A stretch of DNA of 64,000 nt from assembly GCA_965212125.1 (NCBI GenBank), contig OZ243045.1, positions 1,302,001-1,366,000 on the forward strand, in the 5' to 3' direction. Made by a program: the position numbers and the translations under genes. Source of the DNA: CAYRJD01 sp965212125. GTDB taxonomy: Bacteria; Actinomycetota; Acidimicrobiia; Acidimicrobiales; Poriferisodalaceae. Under the pieces are notes generated by a model that was not told the origin of the DNA, did no database searches, and was given only the letters and a program-made list of their open reading frames with translations. Each line of letters opens with the position of its first letter. The first letter of the stretch is position 1. Positions 44,301 to 51,426 of this stretch are shown here, in pieces.

Positions 44301-44926
44301 TCTAGGCTGTATGCCAGCGGGCCGACTGCGATCACGTCGGCGAATGAAGAGTCAACGTTTACTAGCAGTGCGGTGGTGGCTCCGGTGTCGCAATAAACAC
44401 CGGGATCACCTATCTCGCCGGCTACGGCTACGGCGGTTTCGTAGCGATCCGCACCGGCTAGGCGGGTGACTGTGCGAACGGGCGCCAACGCCGCAATCGC
44501 ATCTTGAACGTCTTGGGAGATGGCGGAGGTGCCGCCGACGATGAAGACCTCAGAGATGAACTGCTCAACGATGAAGTCTTCGACTGCGCGAGTCAGGCGA
44601 TCGGGCCTGCTCAGCAGCACCGGCGCAGACTCAGAACCTGCCAGCCCGCTAGCGGCTGCGGCGTCAATCAGGCTTTCACCTGACGCCACGATGATTGTGT
44701 CAATGAAGCCACCCGCTCCGCTGTTCGCCCTGAAGGCTTCGGCCAGGGCGATCGACGTGGCGTAGCGGTTCGTTCCGCCGAACTGACGTATCTGGGCGGT
44801 TGCCGCATTTCTGTCGTGATCAACCAAACTCTCAACTGCTGTATTGGCGGCACCAGCCGGCGTCACCACCAACACCGAGATACCTAAAACCAGCACCACC
44901 AGACCAACAAACAAACGACGCAACAT
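41321..44926 (-). CDS. Giant secreted CWB2 protein, copy 3
   Basis: 1201 residues from ATG 44926 (MLRRLFVGLVVLVLG), with TTAGGAGC upstream; the in-frame start at 45022 would add 32 residues that destroy the signal peptide. Three CWB2 repeats (about 40-350: FGGTNRYATSIALAEAF, LAGADRYETAVAVAGEI, ISGDNRYDTALEIRQAL). Then Ig-like modules (GDVISVVPKKIKG; GDRITVEAGAYRD), the GNDWAISWYEL module with IRIGFDQQAR, and LPVVGGSITLPAGVAENY at the end. First gene of an apparent three-gene operon with copies 2 and 1 (44 bp gap to copy 2). Confidence 0.85.
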   Translation of the reverse strand: MLRRLFVGLVVLVLGISVLVVTPAGAANTAVESLVDHDRNAATAQIRQFGGTNRYATSIALAEAFRANSGAGGFIDTIIVASGESLIDAAAASGLAGSESAPVLLSRPDRLTRAVEDFIVEQFISEVFIVGGTSAISQDVQDAIAALAPVRTVTRLAGADRYETAVAVAGEIGDPGVYCDTGATTALLVNVDSSFADVIAVGPLAYSLDLPILLTAANALPAGVSDYLNDAEIERVVIVGGTAAVSESVVEGINSAGIDDVVRISGDNRYDTALEIRQALSDCSTVTLSPTTVALVNGEAAADGVSAGPLLGLGLASNGVTPVLLVDSDGLPGETRSYLSSLPIRNPDASFVNLSLTAIGGTAVVPASVVAAAVEAATTSDPITATIATRSGISTVVITFSDLVDIATAQNRDNYRLNGDRLFNRDRIEFYNTGDEYTAEVPGGPTTRQVQATAPTVYITFAAGSGLLSVLKAGDVISVVPKKIKGRGSDGRTVQAADYTVPDLSSDRAAPRVSITAGEGGHEIRIDVDDPNLFGAADNINLGNIKINGQPLPTIATNFQARYRVPAGTTITTEQAAADTDDVVPWIVGETRSDGNVETLLRTLTTSNGNIVTRLDRSAQRLRQFPGETDGEAVGWLALKDDSGGSSVVICLLGFDREVYELGADPGCSETVPLAETPFTGPTARTIFNNPEITAGRFDFDTTDIREEVGTESGNDRPFADAIIITQEIFDSSDPANPVAVAADFTGLLEAGDRITVEAGAYRDLAGNSSRSRSVTIQAGRTTVRDGTTVPRAPSVTRATVTSPIPYDSDNNPETIADEEEAVWSWGRYIYLQRDTGSDYETDSFERVLTYLELAGRTDGVAAGAAGNDWAISWYELPAASNTNTAPEVVVSIIEDRKTIRIGFDQQARLEHAIIALEANDFITANFFVRSDAVRTEFTGLRHDDAYTLDLAPRTADDARALRPADLLATDLALFCDPDSSIALPETSGSAAVTNEERPDPVGDCAATPTAGNYGTGDFIDRGAPGQGAMATRNFLGALSVVTVTLTYDDVIELFKYWTADATATGADAQDRTLRGANEGKPGYPTGAPTMEIVPDLTTEDDDDMIAIVTSVAGWQTPSNQRRVLTVTYNARTVDSNGPAMLEEVLLTQSKLFTTVTFDLISGDLTELPVVGGSITLPAGVAENYQGVASELVAAQQLRAA

Positions 44927-45019
44927 CAAAAAGCTCCTAAACCCGAGCAAACGCGCAAAACTGGAAACACTAAAGCGTCCGCCAAAAACCCGAACACGGT
45001 AAAAACCCCACCAAATAAC

Positions 45020-45047
45020 CAACTAAAAACCCTGCCCGCACGTGACA
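45020..45047 (-). promoter_or_regulatory. Bipartite motif upstream of CWB2 copy 3
   Basis: Minus strand TGTCACGT, 14 bp, TAGTTGGTTATT, ending 94 bp before the start codon. The same two blocks with the same 14-bp spacing lie upstream of copy 4. Candidate promoter for an alternative sigma factor or a regulator site. Confidence 0.5.
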
Positions 45048-45346
45048 CGCTGGCTGCCTGCTGGTGCTGGCCTCTCCTGCCTGTTGGTGCCGTCCGCTCA
45101 CGCCTGGCGATGCCGCCCCGGCGCCACCTAGCAATTCAGCAAACTCAAGGAATATGGGGGCGGGCGGGGGATGACGCTAGGAGCTGATGCGAGCGGGCGT
45201 GGAGCTGCGTCGACCCAGCTGTGCCGGGGTGGTCGACCCAGCTGTGCCAGGGTGCTGGCGGTGGCTCCTAGCACGGCCGGATCGCACAGCCTGGCCGGGG
45301 CCAGGTGCTTCGGCGGCGTTGATGGCATCGGTGGCGTTAATTGCCC

Positions 45347-45381
45347 TTGCGCTGCACCCCGCCCCTTTCTAAAATGGGCGT
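45347..45381 (+). promoter_or_regulatory. Promoter for a leaderless transcript, copy A
   Basis: TTGCGC, 17 bp, TAAAAT, then only GGGCGT before ATG 45382. The predicted transcription start coincides with the A of the start codon and no Shine-Dalgarno is present. Confidence 0.6.
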
Positions 45382-45636
45382 ATGGCAATAGAAACGCATA
45401 AGCGAACAGAACAAGAACCGACTGACGAGGAGCTTTTGGAGTTCGCTCTGAAGGCGGATGAGCGGACGGCGGCGCTGGCTCCAAGCCTTCACGCATTTCT
45501 CGTCGAAGCGATACCTGAATGCGAACGCCAGCTGGCAAAGCTGCCAGCTGGCTCGTTGGAGGCAGCTAGGGTCAAAAATGATCTGGCTGAAATGCGGCTG
45601 GCACAAGAAGACATAAAACAATTCATCTCTAGCTAG
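45382..45636 (+). CDS. Small acidic protein, 84 aa (duplicate A)
   Basis: Not recognised. Predicted all-helical (ELLEFALKADERTAALAPSL, LAKLPAG, RLAQEDIKQF). It is a near-identical paralogue of the gene at 46283, which lacks an 11-residue N-terminal segment (ETHKRTEQEPT). The shared promoter and coding sequence show recent duplication flanking an unrelated AT-rich gene. Size and helical nature would suit an antitoxin or immunity protein, but nothing in the sequence proves that. Confidence 0.65.
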   Translation: MAIETHKRTEQEPTDEELLEFALKADERTAALAPSLHAFLVEAIPECERQLAKLPAGSLEAARVKNDLAEMRLAQEDIKQFISS

Positions 45637-45662
45637 CTGCGTCGCTCTACTGCCGTCCGTAA

Positions 45663-46076
45663 ATGGAAACCTCATACAGCGCTAACCGTGAAAAGCATTA
45701 CTTAGTAATCCACCGACTTATCGTTGGGTTGTCGCTAGAAGTTGTTGAGGCGGCAGACAACAAAGAGCAGCTCCTTAGAAGAGGAGCCCTCTACATCGCC
45801 ACTTTGCGAAAGAATGAAACAAATGCGCGTGTTGGCGCAATACTTGCCTTTCGAGGATGGCCCAGAAGCGACTTAGCAGGGCGAAAAATCCTGGAATTTG
45901 AGAGACACGATTTTGTTGAGCTAAATGGCGTGTTGATATTTTTCGAGAACTACCTCAAAAGCTGTGAGGATGAAAGTCTGGACGATATAAAACAGGCGTT
46001 CTCAGAGTTCTTCCAAAGGTTGCATTTAAAGGGGTGGGGGTATGCGAGAACGCCTTGGATCCTCCCGCCTGACTGA
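45663..46076 (+). CDS. Hypothetical protein, 137 aa
   Basis: Not recognised. AT-richer than the flanks, soluble, mixed charge; begins METSYSANREKHYLVIHRL and ends GWGYARTPWILPPD. It starts 26 bp after duplicate A and may be cotranscribed with it. A small hairpin AGGTG-TTGAT-CACCT (46076-46090) overlaps its stop. Sandwiched between two copies of the same small gene, it may be a cargo gene of that duplicated unit. Confidence 0.6.
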   Translation: METSYSANREKHYLVIHRLIVGLSLEVVEAADNKEQLLRRGALYIATLRKNETNARVGAILAFRGWPRSDLAGRKILEFERHDFVELNGVLIFFENYLKSCEDESLDDIKQAFSEFFQRLHLKGWGYARTPWILPPD

Positions 46077-46246
46077 GGTGTTGATCACCTACGGCGAGTG
46101 ATTCGAGCGGGCTGCGGCAGCCGTGGTTCGGCGGCCTTGCTGCATCGATCGGGCCGCTTCGGTCGGGCTGCCTCGGTCGGATCGTGCAGCCCACCCAGGG
46201 CCGGGCGCTTCGGTGGTGGTGGCGGTGGTGGTGGCATTAATTGCCC

Positions 46247-46282
46247 TTGCGCTGCTACCCCGCCCCTTTTTAGAATGGGCGT
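46247..46282 (+). promoter_or_regulatory. Promoter for a leaderless transcript, copy B
   Basis: TTGCGC, 18 bp, TAGAAT, GGGCGT, then ATG 46283. Same architecture as copy A at 45347. Confidence 0.6.
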
Positions 46283-46504
46283 ATGGCAACAGATGAGGAG
46301 CTTTTGGAGTTCGCTCTGAAAGCGGATGAGCGAACGGCAGCGTTGGCTCCAAGCCTTCACGCATTTCTCGTCGAAGCGATACCTGAATGCGAACGCCAGC
46401 TGGCAAAGCTGCCAGCCAGCTCATCAGAGGCAACTGAAATCAAAGACTTCCTCTACGCGCTGAGGCTGACACAAGAAGACATAAAGCAATACGTCTCTAG
46501 CTAA
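46283..46504 (+). CDS. Small acidic protein, 73 aa (duplicate B)
   Basis: Paralogue of the 84-residue protein at 45382; residues from DEELLEFALKADERTAALAP to ECERQLAKLPA are identical, with divergence only near the C-terminus (SSSEATEIKDFLYALRLTQED). Leaderless start. Followed by a strong terminator. Function unknown. Confidence 0.65.
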   Translation: MATDEELLEFALKADERTAALAPSLHAFLVEAIPECERQLAKLPASSSEATEIKDFLYALRLTQEDIKQYVSS

Positions 46505-46575
46505 CTGCGTTTCGCCGGTGCAGGGGAAGGGTGCTGGCGCAGAGGTATCGATGTAGGGGCAGAGGCCTAGACGCG

Positions 46576-46613
46576 AATAACCCCGCCCCCTTGGATAAGA
46601 GGGCGGGGTTATT
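46576..46613. terminator. Bidirectional terminator
   Basis: AATAACCCCGCCC and GGGCGGGGTTATT form a perfect 13-bp stem around a 12-nt loop. The A/T ends supply U-runs on both strands. It serves both duplicate B (plus) and CWB2 copy 4 (minus), which converge here. Confidence 0.85.
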
Positions 46614-46638
46614 TCAAGCGATTAAAGCTTGACTCGAC

Positions 46639-49458
46639 TTAGCTATCTCGCAGTCGAATCGTGGCTAAAATTGTCATGGAATTAGCGTCAGTGTCATCTG
46701 CATAGGTAGTACCAAGACCCGCTGGCAACATAATCTCTTCACCAACAACCGGCAAGTGAAGCAAGCAAGTAGAATTAAGAACCATTGTGAAGGTAGTGGC
46801 CCTAGCTTGAACTGATGTCGAAGTCCAACCTGCGGTGGCGGGTAACGAATTCCTACCAGCAGGATCACAAGTGAGAACAGTGCCAACGTTCGCCGCTACT
46901 AGTGCGTCATAACCAAACTCTTCAAGGATGTCGTTGTAGGTGATGCTCACAGTTACTTGACTCTGGCCACCTTCCAAATCACGTCGCACAACCAATTGGA
47001 AGGCATCGTCATCAGAGAAGGTAATAGCAGTCCCAGAGTTGTCAGTAGCACCTGGCGCGCCTGTGTGGGCGCCAGTTATGACGTGCGTAGAATCAAATAT
47101 TGGCTCCAAGTCAATATCAAGAAGGGGATCATTTGCATTAGCCAACGCGGCACTGGCAACATCAAAGTTAGCCGTGATGTCCTCATTCTCTAACAGGGCC
47201 TGAGCAACATTAAACAGGCTCGCATCATCGTCAACAACAATCCTGATCAGCTTGCGGGTCTCATAAATGGTGGCTGAAGCGGAAGGTGCCGTGTTTGCCA
47301 GACCTCCACCAGGAGTACTAGCAGTATCTGGCGCATAAGCCCAGTCAACGGACCAGTCATTACCAGGCGCACCACCAGCAGCACCACCACTCTTCGCCGT
47401 GATAGAGAGAAGGGTGGCAGGGTTGGTAAGTCCATCAGTCCATATCCAAGCAGCATTAGCGTCGGGCATCGGCATAGTCGGATCAGTGGTGGGGTTATAA
47501 ACAGTTGCATCGGTAACTGTGGCACGAGTTGCGATTACACCCGGATTGCCGCCAGAAGCAGCTGTATTAGCTTCAACCCTAGTAACGGTTGTACGTGAAC
47601 GATTACCAGACGTATCAACAAAGGCCTCTGCGGTCACGGTAATCAACTCGTTCCTCGCTAGAAGGCTTTGACCAGGAATCGGATCGGTCTCACAACCGCT
47701 AGTGTTGGTAGCGGCCGTGTCATAACCGAATAAGCAAATAACAAGGCTTCCACTGGCTGTTACGGTTTCATCGGTTGCTTGGCCTACAGCAGCTCCAGTA
47801 TTGTCATCGTTATCGGCAACAAGTGAACTATCACTACCTCCTCTACCTCGCTGAATTCTTGTGACATCAAAGCTAGTAAGAGCATCACGATTAGCAAGAT
47901 TTGGCTCGTCAATAGCGATGCGGATCTCATGAGCACCTTCGGCGGCGAAGATCGTTACACGAGGACGCAGATTGTCTGGCGGAGTCGCAGGCACCGTGAA
48001 TGAGGTGGCAGCTACCCGGCGGTTGTCACCACCAACACCAGTGATCCTGGCACCGACAATTGAAATCACGTCTCCGGCAACAAACGCGTCGCCTGTACTC
48101 AAGGTGATAGTTACTACGTTGCCAGCAATATCAATACCGTCACCACCAAGCAGCGGCAAACCACTGATTCTGTAGAAACCTTTGGTGACCGCGCTGGTCG
48201 CAACGAGAGCCCCGCTTGTTGCGCTATTGACTGGGCTTGAGAACGTGATTCTCGCCGTACCGGTATTTGGCCGAGCGGCAATGGATGCGGTCAGCGGAGC
48301 TGAGGTAACAGCTGCCTCAATCGCAGACGACAATGCGGCAGGAGTAACAGCAGCGGTGCCACCGACAGCGGTGAAGCTAATGTCGTTGTAGGTACCTGAT
48401 GCGGTACGCACAGCGATGCCCGACAGGAAGTCTTGGGTTTCGCTCGGTGCGCCAGTTGAGGTAACCAGCATTACAGGTACAACGCCAACAGCGTCAGGGC
48501 CAACGCCCAGATACGGGGCAGCGGCAACGCCGTCAGCAAGTGAGTCGGCATTTACCAGTGCGTAGTGATTCGGATCAACTGTTAGGCCGTCGCAGTCTGC
48601 AATGGCAGCCTGGACAGCTACCGCAGTAGCAAATCGAGAGTCGCCACTAATGCGGTCAACGGTGGTAACGCCGGCAGCTTCAATGTCAGCCACGACTGTG
48701 GCGGGCACGGATGCGGTGCCACCAACAACGATCACACGCTCAATTTCGGCGTCTGACAAGAAGTCGGCTACCTCATCGGACAAGCCACTTGAGCTTGTCA
48801 GCAAGATCGGCAGGCTCTCGGCGTATGCCAACGGGCCAGCAGCGATTACGTCTGAAGCGGAACCATCCACGTTCACGACGATTGCGGCTACTTCACCGGT
48901 GTCGCAGTATTCGCCAACCTCAGTCATTTCCGCAGCGACGGCGGCAGATGTCGCATAGCGATCTGCGCCCGACAGGCGGGTAACGGAGTCAACGGTCTCA
49001 AGCTCGCCGATGGCGTCTTCTACGCTTGACGATATCGCCGATGTGCCACCTAGCAGGAACACCTCAGCGATGAAGTTGGCGTCTATGAAAGCCGCAACCG
49101 AACTTGACAGGCGGTCGGGGACGGTCAGCACCACCGGGGCTTGCATATCCGCAGCCAGGCCAGCAGCTGCAGCGGCATCAACCAGGCTTTCACCTGATGC
49201 CACGATCAGCACATCACCGCCTGATGCAGCCTCAACATAAGCCTCAGCTATGCCGATGGCCGTTGCGTAGCGGTTGGCTCCGGCGAAACGGCGGATTTCC
49301 GGGGTCCTAGCATCGTTGTCGTGGTTATAGGTGGATTCAGATGCCGTGTTAGCAGCACCGGCCGGCGAACTCGCCACAACCAACACGCCAACGGCCAAAA
49401 CCGAAGCCATTAAAACACCGAGCAAACGACGCACCAATACAGAGGTAGACGAACTCAC
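46639..49458 (-). CDS. Giant secreted CWB2 protein, copy 4
   Basis: 939 residues, the shortest of the four. GTG start with GGGAG about 7 nt upstream; signal peptide ends SPAGA-A. Three CWB2 repeats (about 48-360: FAGANRYATAIGIAEAY, LSGADRYATSAAVAAEM, ISGDSRFATAVAVQAAI). Then Ig-like GDVISIVGARITG, a GNDWSVDWAYAP module with IRIVVDDDAS, and the end LPVVGEEIMLPAGLGTTY. It is its own transcription unit, separated from the three-gene CWB2 operon by the small-gene island and a terminator. Likely cell-surface; partner polymer unknown. Confidence 0.85.
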   Translation of the reverse strand: MSSSTSVLVRRLLGVLMASVLAVGVLVVASSPAGAANTASESTYNHDNDARTPEIRRFAGANRYATAIGIAEAYVEAASGGDVLIVASGESLVDAAAAAGLAADMQAPVVLTVPDRLSSSVAAFIDANFIAEVFLLGGTSAISSSVEDAIGELETVDSVTRLSGADRYATSAAVAAEMTEVGEYCDTGEVAAIVVNVDGSASDVIAAGPLAYAESLPILLTSSSGLSDEVADFLSDAEIERVIVVGGTASVPATVVADIEAAGVTTVDRISGDSRFATAVAVQAAIADCDGLTVDPNHYALVNADSLADGVAAAPYLGVGPDAVGVVPVMLVTSTGAPSETQDFLSGIAVRTASGTYNDISFTAVGGTAAVTPAALSSAIEAAVTSAPLTASIAARPNTGTARITFSSPVNSATSGALVATSAVTKGFYRISGLPLLGGDGIDIAGNVVTITLSTGDAFVAGDVISIVGARITGVGGDNRRVAATSFTVPATPPDNLRPRVTIFAAEGAHEIRIAIDEPNLANRDALTSFDVTRIQRGRGGSDSSLVADNDDNTGAAVGQATDETVTASGSLVICLFGYDTAATNTSGCETDPIPGQSLLARNELITVTAEAFVDTSGNRSRTTVTRVEANTAASGGNPGVIATRATVTDATVYNPTTDPTMPMPDANAAWIWTDGLTNPATLLSITAKSGGAAGGAPGNDWSVDWAYAPDTASTPGGGLANTAPSASATIYETRKLIRIVVDDDASLFNVAQALLENEDITANFDVASAALANANDPLLDIDLEPIFDSTHVITGAHTGAPGATDNSGTAITFSDDDAFQLVVRRDLEGGQSQVTVSITYNDILEEFGYDALVAANVGTVLTCDPAGRNSLPATAGWTSTSVQARATTFTMVLNSTCLLHLPVVGEEIMLPAGLGTTYADDTDANSMTILATIRLRDS

Positions 49459-49547
49459 AAAACACTCCCAAGTAAGAGAAACTAAAAGCCGCCAGGACGG
49501 CAGGCAGCAACAAAACCATCGCTAGAAGGCAGCGCCAGCCAGAATAA

Positions 49548-49575
49548 CAACTACGCAGCGCCCCAGTACGTGACA
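49548..49575 (-). promoter_or_regulatory. Bipartite motif upstream of CWB2 copy 4
   Basis: Minus strand TGTCACGT, 14 bp, TAGTTGTTATT, ending 90 bp before the GTG start. Matches the element before copy 3 in both blocks and in spacing. Confidence 0.5.
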
Positions 49576-49685
49576 TCTGCGATAGCGGATATGGCTAAAC
49601 CACCTAAGCGGGCTTCAGTGGGAAAGCATAGAGGACGGGGATGGCTTGGTGGCGGATTGAGCGCGGGCTTGGGGTTTGCGTGGGG

Positions 49686-49726
49686 TTGTGTTTGTGTGGT
49701 GCTTGCTTGTGTTTGTGTGGTGCTTG
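49686..49726. repeat. 20-bp direct repeat before the VTT-type gene
   Basis: A G/T-only-plus-C sequence (ttgtgtttgtgtggtgcttg) occurs at 49686-49705 and 49707-49726, separated by one base. Confidence 0.85.
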
Positions 49727-49754
49727 GTGGCGTGCGTGGCGTGCGGCATCTAGC

Positions 49755-50462
49755 GTGATTGCCTTGGATGAGGACTTGAGCAAGGATCAGCCGCCGCTGA
49801 CGCTGTCGGCTGCCGACCGCAGGCGCATTCGTCTGTTGGTGGCGGTGCCGCTTTTGATGGCTTTGCTGGGTTATGTGGGCCAGGTGGCGCTGCCTTCGCT
49901 GCTTGACAGTCAGCCCGTGCTGCTGCTGGCGCTGAATGCGACCGACATCGTGTTGCCGGTGGTCGCTCATCAGATGCCGTTGGTGGTGTTTATGGTGCTG
50001 GGGACTGTGCGGTTATTTATGACCGACCCGTTTTTGTATCAGCTGGGTTATGAGTTTGGCCCGAACACGCACGCCTATCTGGAGGCTGAGTTTGGGGCGC
50101 GGCATCGATTGGTGCGCTTGTTGCGTTGGCTGGAGCGGAGGATTAGCGGGTCGGTGGTGGGCTGGTTGGCGCTGTTTGCTGTGCCGGGTTATCCGATGTG
50201 TTTGCTGGCGGGGATTTCTCGCATGCGGAGGAGTTGGTTCGTGGTGGTGAATCTGGCTGGCACTACTAGCCGGCTGGCGGTGGTGTGGTGGTTGAGCGGT
50301 GTGTTTGAGGGGCCGGTTGGCGCGGCGGTGCGGTTTATCGGTCGGTATTCGATTCCGCTGACTGTTGCGATGGCGGCTTTTGTGGTGGTGCGGGCTGCGC
50401 TGAATGGGCGGCAGCGGCGCGGTGGCGCGGATGCTGGCGGTGGCGGTGGCGGCGCGAGCTAG
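49755..50462 (+). CDS. VTT (DedA/SNARE-associated)-type membrane protein
   Basis: 235 residues from GTG 49755. About five membrane segments; the core GWLALFAVPGYPMCLLAGISRMR and the following amphipathic plus membrane helices fit the VTT/DedA fold, involved in lipid scrambling or membrane homeostasis in other organisms. Two extended hydrophobic stretches near the N-terminus (LLVAVPLLMALLGYVGQVAL and VLLLALNATDIVLPVVAHQM). The C-terminus is Gly/Arg-rich and low complexity. Assignment by pattern only; a more distant membrane family is possible. Confidence 0.6.
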   Translation: MIALDEDLSKDQPPLTLSAADRRRIRLLVAVPLLMALLGYVGQVALPSLLDSQPVLLLALNATDIVLPVVAHQMPLVVFMVLGTVRLFMTDPFLYQLGYEFGPNTHAYLEAEFGARHRLVRLLRWLERRISGSVVGWLALFAVPGYPMCLLAGISRMRRSWFVVVNLAGTTSRLAVVWWLSGVFEGPVGAAVRFIGRYSIPLTVAMAAFVVVRAALNGRQRRGGADAGGGGGGAS

Positions 50463-50478
50463 TTCGGCGCGAGCTAGT
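50450..50478. repeat. Direct repeat spanning the VTT gene stop
   Basis: cggcgcgagctagt at 50450-50463 (containing the TAG stop) and 50465-50478, 15-bp period. Confidence 0.85.
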
Positions 50479-50486
50479 CGGTTCGG

Positions 50487-51329
50487 CTATTCCAGGTCAA
50501 GATAAGGGGCGAGCCCGAAGGTCAGCCCATGGAAGACCTCTATTACTCTGCAGGCGTGCAGCACGCCGCTCATAAAGGAACTGCGGTCGAGGCTGTCGTG
50601 GCGCAGCGTTAGAACTTCGCCTTCGCCGCCGAACAGAATTTGGTGGTGGGCGACTAGCCCGCTCAGGCGCACCGAATGCACCGGGATGTTTGCCGGGCCT
50701 TTGCCGCCTCTTACTCCTTCTATTAGTTCGTGCTGCGTGGGGTCGTCTTGCCAGTTGGTCGACACTCGTTCCATGCGTCGCATGATTTCTATGGCGGTGC
50801 CGGAGGGTGCGTCAACTTTGCCGTCGTGGTGTTGCTCTATTACTTCGGCTGAGGTGAAGAACGGGGAGGCCATCTCTGCGAATCTCATTAGCATCACTAT
50901 GCCGACGGCGAAGTTGGGGGCGACCAGGCAGTTGGCGGTTTGGGTGCTGCCGCTGCTGTCGGTTTTCGTGTTGCCGTAGCTGGGGCTGCCGCTTCTCTCG
51001 CCATTGGCGTCGCCGAAAGCGACCTTGAGTTCGGTGAGGTCGGACTCGGATAGGCCGGTGGTGCCGATGATGGTGTGTATGCCGTGCTGGGCGCACCAAA
51101 GGGCGTTTTGGAGGGCGACGCTGGCGACGGTGAAGTCAATGGCGACGTCTACCTGCGATGGGTCGACTTGGTCTCGCGAGGTGGCTAGCTGCGGCATGGT
51201 TTTGATTGTGGGGTCGAACTCCAGCTCAGGGTCGACGGCGACGGTTAGCTGCAGATCTGGGTCGGCGTCAAGGAATTCGCAAAGAAGTCCGCCCATTCGC
51301 CCGGCTGCTCCAAAAACCAGTATTCGCAA
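50487..51329 (-). CDS. dapB: 4-hydroxy-tetrahydrodipicolinate reductase (DapB)
   Basis: Second committed step of lysine/diaminopimelate synthesis, NAD(P)H-dependent. 280 residues. Nucleotide-binding FGAAGRMGG, VDVAIDFTVASVALQN, GTTGLSESDL, NFAVGIVMLMRFAE, and the substrate/catalytic EQHHDGKVDAPSGTAIEIM. An extra Ser/Gly/Asn-rich loop (about 110-130) is present. TTG start. Downstream of pnp, a known actinobacterial neighbourhood. Confidence 0.95.
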   Translation of the reverse strand: MRILVFGAAGRMGGLLCEFLDADPDLQLTVAVDPELEFDPTIKTMPQLATSRDQVDPSQVDVAIDFTVASVALQNALWCAQHGIHTIIGTTGLSESDLTELKVAFGDANGERSGSPSYGNTKTDSSGSTQTANCLVAPNFAVGIVMLMRFAEMASPFFTSAEVIEQHHDGKVDAPSGTAIEIMRRMERVSTNWQDDPTQHELIEGVRGGKGPANIPVHSVRLSGLVAHHQILFGGEGEVLTLRHDSLDRSSFMSGVLHACRVIEVFHGLTFGLAPYLDLE

Positions 51330-51350
51330 GGTGCGTACCCTACTAGTTAG

Positions 51351-51426
51351 AACTAGCCGGAGTTGCTGGAGCTAGCCGGAGTTGCAGGAGCTAGTTGGAG
51401 TTGCTCGAGCTAGTTGGAGTTGTTGG
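51351..51426. repeat. Four 19-bp tandem units at the pnp stop
   Basis: Units of the type agctagccggagttgctgg at 51351, 51370, 51389 and 51408. The last contains the pnp stop (cta 51410-51412); each further unit carries another TAG into the space before dapB. Period 19 is not a multiple of three. Confidence 0.9.

Larger units (their letters stand above)
44927..45381. other. 455-bp intergenic region
   Basis: Divergent spacer between CWB2 copy 3 (minus) and a small leaderless gene (plus). Contains the shared bipartite motif (45020-45047), a G+C-rich centre, and from about 45281 a stretch similar to 46173-46282 belonging to the small-gene duplication. No convincing ORF on either strand. Confidence 0.6.
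49459..49754. other. 296-bp intergenic region
   Basis: Divergent spacer between CWB2 copy 4 and the VTT-type gene. Holds the bipartite motif at 49548-49575 and a 21-bp tandem repeat at 49686-49726 (unit of 20 bp plus one base) just before the VTT start. A longer ORF from 49641 through the repeat would give a Cys-rich N-terminus and is judged spurious. Confidence 0.6.

Noticed and set aside
45128..45538. 136-aa minus-strand ORF over the small-gene promoter
   Set aside because: Antisense to the duplicated gene; its counterpart appears at the second copy only because the DNA is duplicated.
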